64,000 nucleotides of DNA from Caballeronia concitans (GTDB taxonomy: Bacteria; Pseudomonadota; Gammaproteobacteria; Burkholderiales; Burkholderiaceae). Below, in pieces: positions 52,168 to 60,949 of this stretch. Where the stretch lies: NCBI RefSeq assembly GCF_001544615.1, contig NZ_FCNV02000002.1, positions 62,001 to 126,000 on the forward strand. The letters are read 5' to 3'. The notes beneath the pieces are model-generated. The model saw nothing but the letters and a program-made list of their open reading frames with translations. It was not told the origin of the DNA and did not search any database. The translations under genes were made by a program, and so were the position numbers. Each line of letters begins with the position of its first letter. Position 1 is the first letter of the stretch.

Positions 52168-53475
52168 TCACTTGTTGACGAGCTTCGCCGGCACGAAGAC
52201 GAGAATCAGCAACGCCGACACCGCCAGCGACGCCGCCACCACGAACAACCCCGACGACAGCGAATGCGTGAGCGTCTTGAGCCAGCCGATCACGGCAGGG
52301 CTGATGAAGCCCGCGAGATTCCCCGTGCAGTTGATGAGCGCGATGCCCGCCGCCGCGCCCGTGCCGCCGAGAAACGCGGTCGGCAGCGCCCAGAACATCG
52401 GCAACGCGGTGATGACGCCCGCCGTGGCCAGCGTGAGTCCCGCGACCGAAATCGCCGATGACGAGCCGAACAGCGCGCACAGCACGAAGCCCGCGCCCGC
52501 GAGCAACGCAGGCAGCGCGACGTGCCAGCGCCGCTCGCGCGTGCGGTCCGCGTGCTTGCCCACGACGATCATCGAGACGAGCGCGACCGAGTAGGGAATC
52601 ATCGTCAGAAGGCCGATCACGAACGCGTCCTCGATGCCCGTCGAACGCAGGATGGTCGGCTGCCAGAAGCCGATCGCGTACGAGCCCATCACGATGCCGA
52701 AGAGGATCAGGCACATCAGGTACACGCGCGCGGACGTGAACACGGCGCGCACCGAGCCGTGCGTCTGCGTCGCGGCGTCGGCGGCGATCTCGTCCTGGAT
52801 TACGCGCTTCTCGTGCGGGGAGAGCCACGCCGCATCCGCGACGCGATCGTCGAGATGCTTCAGGATCACGATGCCCAGCAGGATCGACGGCAGCGCCTCG
52901 ATGATGAAGAGCCACTGCCAGCCCGCGAGTCCGGCCATGCCGCCCATCGAATGCATGATCCATCCGGAAGCCGGACCGCCCACGAGCCCCGAGACGGGAT
53001 TGCCCGCCATCAGCAGCGCCACCATCTTGCCGCGCCGATGCGAGGGAAACCAGTACGTCAGATAAAGCACCATGCCCGGAAAGAAGCCCGCTTCCGCGAC
53101 GCCCAGCATGAAGCGCACGACGTAGAACTGCATCGGCGTCGAGACCCAGGCGGTCGCCATCGAGAGGATCGCCCATGTAATCATGATCCGCGCGATCCAG
53201 CGCCGCGCGCCGATCCGGTGCAACAGCAGATTGCTCGGCACCTCGAAGAAGAAATAGCCGACGAAGAACAGTCCCGCGCCGAGGCCATACACGGCTTCGC
53301 TCAGATGCAGCGAATTGAGCATCTGCAGCTTCGCGAAGCCGACGTTCACGCGGTCCAGATACGCCACCACGTAGCCGACGAACAGCAGCGGCATGAAGCG
53401 CCACGCCACGCGGTGAAACAGGGCATTGGCATCGTCTCTTTCGATCGACGCGGGAATCGAGGTGCTGTCGTACAA
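52168..53475 (-). CDS. MFS transporter, anion:cation symporter (tartrate/glucarate) type
   Basis: 435 residues with a TTG start at 53475: GGAGACGACC lies directly upstream, and the first ATG would remove part of helix 1. RFMPLLFVGYVVAYLDRVNVGFAKLQMLNSLHLSEAVYGLGAGLFFVGYFFFEVPSNLLLHRIGARRW is the N-terminal signature of this branch, as are FYVVRFMLGVAEAGFFPGMVLYLTYWFP and the loop SHRRGKMVA. It should import a sugar acid for the IlvD/DapA-type enzymes. It is 46 bp after the DapA-family gene and 10 bp before the dehydrogenase gene. Confidence 0.9.
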   Translation of the reverse strand: MYDSTSIPASIERDDANALFHRVAWRFMPLLFVGYVVAYLDRVNVGFAKLQMLNSLHLSEAVYGLGAGLFFVGYFFFEVPSNLLLHRIGARRWIARIMITWAILSMATAWVSTPMQFYVVRFMLGVAEAGFFPGMVLYLTYWFPSHRRGKMVALLMAGNPVSGLVGGPASGWIMHSMGGMAGLAGWQWLFIIEALPSILLGIVILKHLDDRVADAAWLSPHEKRVIQDEIAADAATQTHGSVRAVFTSARVYLMCLILFGIVMGSYAIGFWQPTILRSTGIEDAFVIGLLTMIPYSVALVSMIVVGKHADRTRERRWHVALPALLAGAGFVLCALFGSSSAISVAGLTLATAGVITALPMFWALPTAFLGGTGAAAGIALINCTGNLAGFISPAVIGWLKTLTHSLSSGLFVVAASLAVSALLILVFVPAKLVNK

Positions 53476-53521
53476 GGTCGTCTCCGGTTCTTATCGAGTT
53501 ATGTGTGCGTACGGCGAGCGA

Positions 53522-54466
53522 TCAGTGCGCGGCTTCCGTGCGCAACGCGAGCTGCGCGGCATGCGGCATGCGAAAGCCGATCGCGTCCAGCGCGCTTTCG
53601 AGCTGCGCGCGCTGCCCCGCGCCGAGTTCCACCAGCGGCGGGCGCAGGTTGGCCCAGCCTTCGTCGCCCGATTGCCACGCAATCGCCGCCTTCATCGCCG
53701 CGATCATCGGGAAGCGCTGGAACACCGCGCGCACTTCGTCGAGACGGCGTTGTTGCGCGACTGCATCCGCGCTCGGCCACTCGCGTGCGAGCCTCGCGAT
53801 TGCCGCCGCGTTCACGTTCCCCGTCGCGGTGATGCAGCCCGCGCCGCCCGCCTCGAGCGTGCGCAGCAGGAACGTCTCGCTGCCCGCGAACACCTCGAAT
53901 CCCGTCGATGCGAACGCATCGATCACCGCCGACGTGTTGTTCCAGTCGCCCGAACTGTCCTTGATGCCCGCGACCGTGCCGGGATACGCCTTCAGCAGGC
54001 GCTCGATCAGCGCGAGGCTGAGCGGCACCTGTGCGACCGGCGGAATGTGATAGAGATAGACCTTGAGCCGCGCATCGCCGACGGCTTCGATCACGCTCGC
54101 AAAGGCGCGAAACAGGCCTTCGTCGCTCACGCCCTTGTAATAGAACGGCGGCAGCATCAGCACGCCGCCGCAGCCGCGCGTGACCGCATGACGCGTCAGT
54201 TCGATCGTGTCGGGCAGGGCGCATGCGCCGGTGCCGGGCATCATGCGCGCGGCGGGCAGTCCGGCGTCGATGAGCGCGTCGAGCAGCACGCGCTTTTCCG
54301 CGACCGACATGGAATTGGCCTCGGAGTTGGTGCCGAACACGGCCAGGCCGACGTCATCGTTCAAGAGTGCGCGGCAGTGACGCACGAGACGTTCCGCCGA
54401 TGGCGCGCCGTCGTCGTCGAAAGGCGTGAGGACCGGCGACAGCGCGCCGTGAAAGGTCGTGGACAT
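53522..54466 (-). CDS. DapA (dihydrodipicolinate synthase)-family lyase
   Basis: 314 residues. The family features are GALSPVLTPFDDDGAPSAERLVRHCRALL, GTNSEANSMSVAEKRVLLDALI, YLYHIPPVAQVPLSLALIERL with the active-site Tyr, and VAGIKDSSGDWNNTSAVI with the Schiff-base Lys near residue 166. The context (two dehydratases, an importer and a LysR regulator) points to an aldolase or dehydratase acting on a 2-keto-3-deoxy sugar acid, not lysine biosynthesis. The shared LysR-type motif lies 78 bp upstream of the start, so it has its own regulated promoter despite the IlvD gene upstream. Confidence 0.9.
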   Translation of the reverse strand: MSTTFHGALSPVLTPFDDDGAPSAERLVRHCRALLNDDVGLAVFGTNSEANSMSVAEKRVLLDALIDAGLPAARMMPGTGACALPDTIELTRHAVTRGCGGVLMLPPFYYKGVSDEGLFRAFASVIEAVGDARLKVYLYHIPPVAQVPLSLALIERLLKAYPGTVAGIKDSSGDWNNTSAVIDAFASTGFEVFAGSETFLLRTLEAGGAGCITATGNVNAAAIARLAREWPSADAVAQQRRLDEVRAVFQRFPMIAAMKAAIAWQSGDEGWANLRPPLVELGAGQRAQLESALDAIGFRMPHAAQLALRTEAAH

Positions 54467-54544
54467 GGGCAGGCGTCTCCTGAGGTTGTGCGGGGCGCGC
54501 CCAGTATGGCCGTCGGCCGGAGCGCGAAGTACAGACGTGCGCTT

Positions 54545-54567
54545 GCTTCAAAGGCAAAAATTTTTTG
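54545..54567 (+). promoter_or_regulatory. Copy A of the shared LysR-type motif
   Basis: The plus strand begins GCTTCAAAGGCAAAAATTTT and continues TTG. It is 78 bp upstream of the DapA-family start and reads opposite to that gene. It matches 56480-56502 at 18 of 23 positions. Confidence 0.6.
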
Positions 54568-54600
54568 TGTCCGGCGCGGTATCGATGCACGAATGAAATA

Positions 54601-54618
54601 GGCCGCTCGAAAGCGGCC
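54601..54618 (-). terminator. Hairpin after the IlvD/Edd-type gene
   Basis: GGCCGCT, loop CGAA, AGCGGCC lies 28 bp beyond the IlvD-type stop on the minus strand. The sequence after it on that strand (TATTTCATTC) is only partly T-rich, so termination may be incomplete. Confidence 0.55.
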
Positions 54619-54646
54619 TTGAGTTGCTATGCAGCGCACGTCGCGC

Positions 54647-56407
54647 CTAGCTTCGCGGCGTGGTCCCGCGATGCTCCGTCGCGCGCAGAAAATCGAAGTC
54701 CACGCCCTTGTCCGCCTGCGTGACCGTGTCGAAGAAGAGCTTGCGATATCCGCGGTCGGCGGCCGGTATCGTCACCGGATGACGTTGCGCGCGCGCGCTC
54801 AGTTCGGCATCGTCGACGAGCAAACTGATCTCGCGCTTCGACACGCTGAGCCGGATGCGGTCGCCGTGCTGCACGAACGCGAGCGGCCCGCCCACCGCCG
54901 ATTCGGGCGTCACGTGCAGCACGATGGTGCCGAACGCGGTGCCGCTCATGCGGCCATCGGAGATCCGCACCATGTCCTTCACGCCCGCCGTCGCGAGCTT
55001 GCGCGGAATCGGGATATAGCCCGCTTCGGGCATCCCCGGCGCGCCTTTCGGACCGATGTTCTTCAGCACGAGAATGTCGTCGGCGTTGACGTCGAGATCG
55101 TCGGCATCGATGCGCGCGGCCAGGTCCGCCGCGTTCTCGAACACCACCGCGCGGCCTTCGTGCTCCATGAGCTGCGCATTCGCCGCCGATTGCTTGATGA
55201 TCGCGCCGCCCGGCGCGAGATTGCCCTGCAACACCGCGATGCCGCCTTGCGGAAAGATCGGCCGGTCGAAGGGACGCACCACGTCTTGCTCGAAAGCCGG
55301 ACCCGCCGCTTCGATTTCCTCGCCGAGCGTGCGGCCCGTGACCGTCAGCGCATCGAGGTTGAGCAGCGGCTTCAGTTCGCGCAGCAGCGTCGCCATGCCG
55401 CCCGCCTTGTGAAAGTCCTCCATGTAATGCGCGCCGGACGGCTTGAGATCGACCAGCACCGGCGTCTCGCGGCCCATGCGATCGAGCGCCTTCAGATCGA
55501 CGTCGTAGCCCATGCGCCCGGCGATCGCCGTCAGATGCACGATGCCGTTGGTCGATCCGCCGATGGCGAGCAGCACGCGCATCGCGTTCTCGAAGGCTTC
55601 GGCGGTCAGGATCTTGTCGATGGTGAGACCGTCGCGGGCCATCTGCACCGCCTGCGTGCCCGTGAGTTCGGCAATGCGCATGCGGTCCGACGTCACCGCC
55701 GGCGGCGACGCGCAGCCCGGCACCGTCATGCCGAGCGCCTCGGCGATGCAGGCCATCGTGCTCGCGGTGCCCATCACCGAGCAGGTGCCAACGCTCGCGA
55801 CGAGCTGATTGTTCACCGCCGAGATTTCCGTCTCGTCGATTTCCTCGGCACGAAAGCGCGCCCAGTAACGCCGGCAATCGGTGCACGCGCCCACGCGCTC
55901 GCCGCGATGCGCGCCCGTCAGCATCGAACCGGTGATGAGCTGAATGGTCGGGATGTTCGCGGACGCCGCGCCCATCAGCTGCGCGGGCACCGTCTTGTCG
56001 CAGCCGCCGATCAGCACGACGGCGTCCATCGGCTGCGCGCGAATCATTTCCTCCGTATCCATCGACATGAGGTTGCGCAGATACATGCTGGTCGGCTGCG
56101 AGAACGATTCGGCGATGGAGATGGTCGGGAAGTCCATCGGCAAGCCGCCCGCGAGCATCACGCCGCGCTTGACCGCCTCGATCAGTTGCGGCGCGTTGCC
56201 GTGGCACGGGTTGTACGCGCTGCCCGTATTGACGATGCCGATCACCGGCCGGTCGAGCGCGCTGTCGGTATAGCCCGCGCCCTTGATGAACGCCTTGCGC
56301 AGAAACAGCGAGAAGCCGTTGTCGCCGTAGTTCGCGAGCGACTTGCGCAGGCCGCTCGGTGGCGCGGCCGCATCGCTCGCGGGCTTCTTCTTGAATGTGT
56401 CGCTCAT
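54647..56407 (-). CDS. IlvD/Edd-family sugar-acid dehydratase
   Basis: 586 residues. The iron-sulfur cluster ligands are readable: PCHGN (Cys68), GGCDKT (Cys136, with the adjacent Lys138 that is carbamylated in relatives) and GTCSVMGTASTM (Cys209). The C-terminal DGRMSGTAFGTIVLHVTPE holds the other substrate and metal residues. The protein is closer in layout to pentonate dehydratases such as L-arabinonate dehydratase than to the biosynthetic IlvD, and the neighbours agree. It would give a 2-keto-3-deoxy acid for the DapA-family enzyme. The shared LysR-type motif is 72 bp upstream. Confidence 0.92.
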   Translation of the reverse strand: MSDTFKKKPASDAAAPPSGLRKSLANYGDNGFSLFLRKAFIKGAGYTDSALDRPVIGIVNTGSAYNPCHGNAPQLIEAVKRGVMLAGGLPMDFPTISIAESFSQPTSMYLRNLMSMDTEEMIRAQPMDAVVLIGGCDKTVPAQLMGAASANIPTIQLITGSMLTGAHRGERVGACTDCRRYWARFRAEEIDETEISAVNNQLVASVGTCSVMGTASTMACIAEALGMTVPGCASPPAVTSDRMRIAELTGTQAVQMARDGLTIDKILTAEAFENAMRVLLAIGGSTNGIVHLTAIAGRMGYDVDLKALDRMGRETPVLVDLKPSGAHYMEDFHKAGGMATLLRELKPLLNLDALTVTGRTLGEEIEAAGPAFEQDVVRPFDRPIFPQGGIAVLQGNLAPGGAIIKQSAANAQLMEHEGRAVVFENAADLAARIDADDLDVNADDILVLKNIGPKGAPGMPEAGYIPIPRKLATAGVKDMVRISDGRMSGTAFGTIVLHVTPESAVGGPLAFVQHGDRIRLSVSKREISLLVDDAELSARAQRHPVTIPAADRGYRKLFFDTVTQADKGVDFDFLRATEHRGTTPRS

Positions 56408-56479
56408 GTCGGGGGCGTCTCCTGTGGGGTTACGTGCATTATCGCCAGTGCGTGCGGATGCCGCGACGGGTTCCCGCTA

Positions 56480-56502
56480 GCTTCAAAGCATAGAAGTTTT
56501 TG
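56480..56502 (+). promoter_or_regulatory. Copy B of the shared LysR-type motif
   Basis: The plus strand begins GCTTCAAAGCATAGAAGTTT and continues TTG. It is 72 bp upstream of the IlvD-type start and reads opposite to that gene, as copy A does for its gene. Confidence 0.6.
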
Positions 56503-56526
56503 CTTCCGGAAGTGAGCAACGCCCGT

Positions 56527-57429
56527 CTATCGCTTCGGTTTCGGCTGCGCCTGCCGCGCCCGTTCGATGGATTCCGCCGCGTCGAGGAAGGCGTGCACGA
56601 GCCGGATGCGTGCGCAGGAGCGGCCCCAGATCAGGCCGACGAGCCGCTTCGGCGCGACATGCGGCAACGCCCACTTGCGCACCGAAACGCCGGCGTACTC
56701 GGTCGGCGCCCAGTCCGGCACCAGCGATACGCCCAGCCCGCGGTCCACCAGCGTCGCGATGGCCGCGAGACCGTCCAGCTCGCAGCGCTGATGCGGCTTG
56801 ATGCCATGCTGACGCAGATAGGCATCGGCGAGCTGACCGCCGACGACATCGCGGTCGTAACGAATGAAAGGTTCTGACAGCAGCGTGGCGTGAACGTCGG
56901 TGACGTGCATCGACGCCGGTGAAAGCAGCACCAGCGGTTCGCTGCGGAAGGTGTGCCAGTCGCAACTCTTCGGCAGGTTGAAGAGCGGCTGCGCGATCAC
57001 GGCGGCGTCGAGATCGCCGCTCGTCACCTTGCGATAGAGATCGAGCGAGGTGCCCGGCTCGAGATAGAAGTCCATGCGCGGATGGCGATCGAGCAGCACC
57101 GCGAGCGCATCGGGAATGAGGCTGCCCATCATCGTCGCCATGCCGCCCAGGCGCAATTGCCCGCCCAGTTGCCCCGTTTCCTCGATGTCCGAGCGCAGGT
57201 CGCGGATGTCGTGCAGCACCGCGCGCGCCCGCGCGAGGATGCGCTCGCCGGCTTCGGTCGCGCCGACCGTGCGGCCCGAGCGCCGCACGAGCGTCGTGCC
57301 CAGTTCGGCCTCCAGCATCTTCACGCGCTGCGCGACGGCCGCAGGCGTGAGATCGAGTCTGCGTGCCGCTTCGGCGATGGAACCGAGTTCGACGACGAAC
57401 ACGAAGCTCTGCAGATAGCGCGAGTCCAT
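56527..57429 (-). CDS. LysR-family regulator of the sugar-acid cluster
   Basis: 300 residues. The helix-turn-helix is MDSRYLQSFVFVVELGSIAEAARRLDLTPAAVAQRVKMLEAELGTTLVRRSGRTV, followed by the effector domain (LGGQLRLGGMATMMGSLIPDAL onward). The C-terminus ends in a basic stretch, QAQPKPKR. It is divergent from the enolase-superfamily gene with 102 bp between starts. The motif at 57431-57453 begins one base upstream of its own ATG, so it would be autorepressed when the protein is bound. It probably activates the enolase-, IlvD- and DapA-type genes. Confidence 0.92.
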   Translation of the reverse strand: MDSRYLQSFVFVVELGSIAEAARRLDLTPAAVAQRVKMLEAELGTTLVRRSGRTVGATEAGERILARARAVLHDIRDLRSDIEETGQLGGQLRLGGMATMMGSLIPDALAVLLDRHPRMDFYLEPGTSLDLYRKVTSGDLDAAVIAQPLFNLPKSCDWHTFRSEPLVLLSPASMHVTDVHATLLSEPFIRYDRDVVGGQLADAYLRQHGIKPHQRCELDGLAAIATLVDRGLGVSLVPDWAPTEYAGVSVRKWALPHVAPKRLVGLIWGRSCARIRLVHAFLDAAESIERARQAQPKPKR

Positions 57430-57430
57430 C

Positions 57431-57453
57431 GATAAAATCTTTTGGGTTTGAAG
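57431..57453 (-). promoter_or_regulatory. Copy C of the shared LysR-type motif
   Basis: On the minus strand it starts CTTCAAACCCAAAAGATTTT and continues ATC. It lies 78 bp upstream of the enolase-superfamily start (57532), again reading opposite to the gene. It also covers the translation start region of the LysR gene. Confidence 0.6.
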
Positions 57454-57531
57454 AAGCCAAAGGATACTTCCACTCGAACGCGCATGTCATCACACTGAAG
57501 CAATCACCATAGCGACAGGGAGACGACCGGC

Positions 57532-58656
57532 ATGCCCATCATCGAATCGATCGACGTCTGCGCGGCCGCGGTGCCGCTCGATCGCGTCACGTCCTTCTCG
57601 ACGCGCACCGTATCCACCCGGCACTACGGGCTCGTCAAGGTGCGCTCGACCGACGGCGTCGAAGGCATCGGCTTCTGCTACGTCGGCAGCGCGGCGGGCG
57701 AATTGCTGACGGTGGCCGTCGAGCAATTGCTCGCGCCGGTGCTGATCGGACGCGACTCGTATGCAATCGAAGGACTCTGGCAGGCCATGTACGACGAGGC
57801 GCTGCTGCAAGGCCGCGCGGGTACGGTCATGCGCGCGCTCTCGATCCTCGATATCGCCCTGTGGGACCTCAACGCGCGCACGCACGGCGTGCCGCTGCAC
57901 AAGTATCTCGGCGCGGTGGAACTGGAGACGGTGCCCGCGTACGCGAGCGGCGGCTATTACCTCGAAGGCAAGACGCCGGAGAAGCTCGGTGAGGAAATGG
58001 CGCGCTACGTCGAGATGGGATTCGGCGCGGTGAAGATGAAGGGCGGCCGCCTGTCGCCGCAGGAAGAGGAACGCCGCGTGAAGGCGGCGCGCGAGGCGGT
58101 CGGTCCGGATGTCGAACTGATGATCGACATGAACAACGGCTGGCGCGATCTCACGCAGGCGTTGCAGCATGTGCGGCGCTTCGAGCAATACGATCCGTAT
58201 TTCATCGAAGAGCCGTTTTCTCCCGACGATGTCGACAATCACGCGCGCCTTGCACAAGCCACGCGCATTCCGATTGCGACGGGCGAGATCGGCTACGGCC
58301 GCTGGTATCACAAGGAGTTGCTCGACAAGCGCGCGGCCGCGATTCTGCAGACGGATGCGGCGGTGTGCGGCGGCATCACCGAATGGCGGAGGATCGCGGC
58401 GACGGCGGCGAGTTACGGCGTGGTGATGTGCCCGCACTGGTTCCACGACCTGCATGCGCCGCTGGTCGCGGCGACGCCGAATGCGCGTTACGTCGAATAT
58501 TTCTGGGACGATCAGGTGCTCAACTTCCGGCGTCTGGTCGACCGGCAACTGGCGCATCGCAACGGCCGTGTCGTGCTGCACGATTCCCCGGGCCTGGGCT
58601 TTTCGTTCGATGAAGCGCAGGTCGCGAAAGTCGGCAAGTGGACGCGCGTCGTCTAG
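57532..58656 (+). CDS. Mandelate racemase-type enolase superfamily dehydratase
   Basis: 374 residues, preceded by GGGAG. The active site can be read: AVKMKGG with Lys168 and Lys170, LMIDMNNGW with Asp199, FIEEPFSPDD with Glu226, ATGEIGYG with Glu252 and CPHWFHD with His302. This Lys-x-Lys plus His arrangement is used by acid-sugar dehydratases and racemases. It is divergent from the LysR gene. Within this locus it may dehydrate a hexonate or hexarate that differs from the IlvD-type substrate, or supply an epimer to it. The substrate is not readable. Confidence 0.9.
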   Translation: MPIIESIDVCAAAVPLDRVTSFSTRTVSTRHYGLVKVRSTDGVEGIGFCYVGSAAGELLTVAVEQLLAPVLIGRDSYAIEGLWQAMYDEALLQGRAGTVMRALSILDIALWDLNARTHGVPLHKYLGAVELETVPAYASGGYYLEGKTPEKLGEEMARYVEMGFGAVKMKGGRLSPQEEERRVKAAREAVGPDVELMIDMNNGWRDLTQALQHVRRFEQYDPYFIEEPFSPDDVDNHARLAQATRIPIATGEIGYGRWYHKELLDKRAAAILQTDAAVCGGITEWRRIAATAASYGVVMCPHWFHDLHAPLVAATPNARYVEYFWDDQVLNFRRLVDRQLAHRNGRVVLHDSPGLGFSFDEAQVAKVGKWTRVV

Positions 58657-58662
58657 CAAAAA

Positions 58663-58690
58663 AGCGGCCCTCGCAATGGCGAAGGCCGCT
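58663..58690. terminator. Bidirectional terminator
   Basis: AGCGGCC-C-TCGC, loop AAT, GCGA-A-GGCCGCT forms an 11-bp stem with one internal mismatch, located between convergent genes. An A run before it gives the U-tract for minus-strand transcripts from the MFS gene. Confidence 0.75.
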
Positions 58691-58713
58691 CGCGTGAGAA
58701 CAAGTCCAATGTG

Positions 58714-60036
58714 TCAGTTCGGCAGTTCTTGCCCCTTCGTCTCGGGCGCGAACGGGATCACCGCGAGGCCGATCAGGAACGCAATCGCCGTGAGCGCGAT
58801 GGGCACGCCGAGCGTCTTCATGTTGAGCACCATTGCGCCGATGCCGAAGTTCACGATCGCGCCGAAGAAGCGTCCCACCGACGTGCAGAATGCGAACGCG
58901 GTCGCACGCACGCGGGTTTCGAACTGCTCGGGCAGCCACAGCGAAAAGAGCGCGAAGTTGCCGCCGAAGAAGCCCAGCACGACGAGCAGCGCGATGAACG
59001 GCACGAGCCCGTTCGGCAGATAGAACGCCCAGCCGAACGCGAGCGCGATCGATGCCGCCATGCCGACGAAGTACACCGCGAGCGTCTTTCTGCGGCCGAT
59101 CTTTTCGGCCATCGGCGGCAGCGCGAGACAGCCGACGATCGTGCCGATCGACAACAGACCGGTGGCGATCGACGCCATGCGCGCGGCGCCCGCCTTGTCC
59201 ATGCCGGCCTTCGCCGCGAGCTGGATGACCGCCGACGGCTCGTACACCGCGCCCGCCCACAGACCGATGATCGCCACCGTCAGCAGCACGGCCGCGACGA
59301 TCGTGCGCTTGCGGTACTGCGCGTTGAAGATCGCCTTGAGCGGGCTCTGGTGCTTCACGTGAGCGATATGCGGCTCGGCTGCTTCAGCGCGTTCCCACTT
59401 GTCGGTTTCCTTCACGCGCAACAGCACGAGGATCGAAATGACGACCGGGAACAGCCCGACGAGGAACATCGCGCGCCAGCCGAACGCCGCGCCGATGGTG
59501 TAGTTCAGCGCGGCGGCAAGAAAGAAGCCCGCGTAGTAGCCGGTCTGCAGATAGCCCGCGCCCATCTTGCGGCGATCTTCCGGCCACGCTTCCGCGACAT
59601 ACGTTCCCGCGAGCGCCCATTCCCCGCCGATGCCCACGCCCGCGAAGAACCGGTAGATGCCGAGTTCCCACACCGTGTGCGCGGTCGCGGCGAGACCCGT
59701 GAAGATCGCGAACGTGAAGATGGTCGCGGCGAGCACCTTGGTGCGGCCGAAGCGGTCGGCAAGCGGCCCCCAGATGAACGACAGCCCCCATCCCACCAGA
59801 AACAGCGCGAACAGGATCGACCCCGCGAGACCGACATTCGCGGGCGTCGCCGCGTAGCCCGAGCGCGGCAGCAACTCGGTGAGCGCCGGCGCGAGCACGA
59901 GCGCGTAGATGAACGAATCCATGCCGTCGAGCGTCCAGCCGGCCCACGCGCCCCAGAAGCCCGTGATTTGCGAGCGGTTGAGCGGTGTCTTGGTAGTGCG
60001 CGTGGCGCTTATCTGTCGATCCAGTGTTGTCGGCAT
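58714..60036 (-). CDS. MFS transporter divergent from the malonate decarboxylase operon
   Basis: 440 residues from the ATG at 60036; an ATG two codons earlier sits too close to the ribosome-binding site. Twelve segments are expected. FWGAWAGWTLDGMDSFIYALVLAPALTELL, GPLADRFGRTKVLA and FFAGVGIGGEWALAGTYVAEAWPEDRRKMGAGYLQTGYYAGF match the sialate/lactate/aromatic-acid branch of the MFS. The 142-bp divergent region shared with the GntR-mdc operon suggests it is the malonate importer here, in place of the MadLM or MdcLM systems. That assignment is an inference. Confidence 0.88.
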   Translation of the reverse strand: MPTTLDRQISATRTTKTPLNRSQITGFWGAWAGWTLDGMDSFIYALVLAPALTELLPRSGYAATPANVGLAGSILFALFLVGWGLSFIWGPLADRFGRTKVLAATIFTFAIFTGLAATAHTVWELGIYRFFAGVGIGGEWALAGTYVAEAWPEDRRKMGAGYLQTGYYAGFFLAAALNYTIGAAFGWRAMFLVGLFPVVISILVLLRVKETDKWERAEAAEPHIAHVKHQSPLKAIFNAQYRKRTIVAAVLLTVAIIGLWAGAVYEPSAVIQLAAKAGMDKAGAARMASIATGLLSIGTIVGCLALPPMAEKIGRRKTLAVYFVGMAASIALAFGWAFYLPNGLVPFIALLVVLGFFGGNFALFSLWLPEQFETRVRATAFAFCTSVGRFFGAIVNFGIGAMVLNMKTLGVPIALTAIAFLIGLAVIPFAPETKGQELPN

Positions 60037-60178
60037 GGCCATGTCTCCGCAGATGAAATAACGACGCGCGGTACGAATGTTTGTTATGGCGTCTAGGGAA
60101 AGCACCGGGGTTCCGTGTGCCGTTTTATATATAATATTTGAACAACACCCCACGACAACTCCGCACTTTCACCTAGCC

Positions 60179-60949
60179 ATGCCGACAGATCTCTCCGCCG
60201 TGTCGCATCCGGCTTCATTCCGCGATGCGCAGTTCGAACCGCGTCAGAGCACGTCGCGTTTCATCGCGGATGCGCTGCGCGCCGCCATCGTCGAAGGTTC
60301 GCTGCTGCCGGGCGAGCCGCTGCGCCAGGACGCGATCGCGCGGCAGTTCTCGGTGAGCGCCATTCCGGTGCGTGAAGCGTTCCGCCAGCTCGAAAGCGAG
60401 GGCTGGGTGATGATCGAGCCGAATCGCGGCGCGGCCGTCAGCTTGCAATCCGCCGACGAGGCGCGCGAGATCTATGAGATCCGCGCGTCGCTGGAGAGCC
60501 TGGCGATCGGCATTGCGATCGGGCATCACACGCCCGAGACGCTCGCCGAATCGAAGCGCTTGCTCGAAGCCGCCGAGAACGAACCCGATCCCACGCTCTA
60601 CGTGGTGCGCAACGAGCAGTTCCATATGAGCCTCTACGCGCCCGCGAACCGGCCGCGCCTGATGGAACTGATCGGCCAGATGCATCGGCGCGGCGAGCGC
60701 TATCTGCGTCTGAAGCTCGGGCTGCCGATTCACAAGGATTCGTCCGACGCCGAGCATCGCGCCATCTTCGATGCACTCGTCGCGCGCGATATCGAACAGG
60801 CGCAGACGCTCGTCGCGCGTCATCTGCTCGCGACGGGCGAACTGATCCACCGCTTTCTCGCCGATGCGCAAGCGCTCGCGCAGTCGAGCCACGTCAAGAA
60901 GAAGCGCCGCGCATCGAACCGAACGAAAACTCCGAAGGCCGACCAATGA
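60179..60949 (+). CDS. GntR-family regulator, FCD (FadR) subfamily
   Basis: 256 residues from the ATG at 60179; the open frame continues upstream without a start signal. The winged helix is FIADALRAAIVEGSLLPGEPLRQDAIARQFSVSAIPVREAFRQLESEGWVMIEPNRGAAV (about 28-87). The all-helical FCD domain has EIYEIRASLESLAIG and conserved His residues (NEQFHMSLY, DAEHRAIFDALVARD) that bind metal in relatives. Its stop overlaps the mdcA start (ATGA), so it is the first gene of the operon. It probably senses malonate or malonyl-CoA. A TATAAT lies at 60130-60135. Confidence 0.9.
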   Translation: MPTDLSAVSHPASFRDAQFEPRQSTSRFIADALRAAIVEGSLLPGEPLRQDAIARQFSVSAIPVREAFRQLESEGWVMIEPNRGAAVSLQSADEAREIYEIRASLESLAIGIAIGHHTPETLAESKRLLEAAENEPDPTLYVVRNEQFHMSLYAPANRPRLMELIGQMHRRGERYLRLKLGLPIHKDSSDAEHRAIFDALVARDIEQAQTLVARHLLATGELIHRFLADAQALAQSSHVKKKRRASNRTKTPKADQ

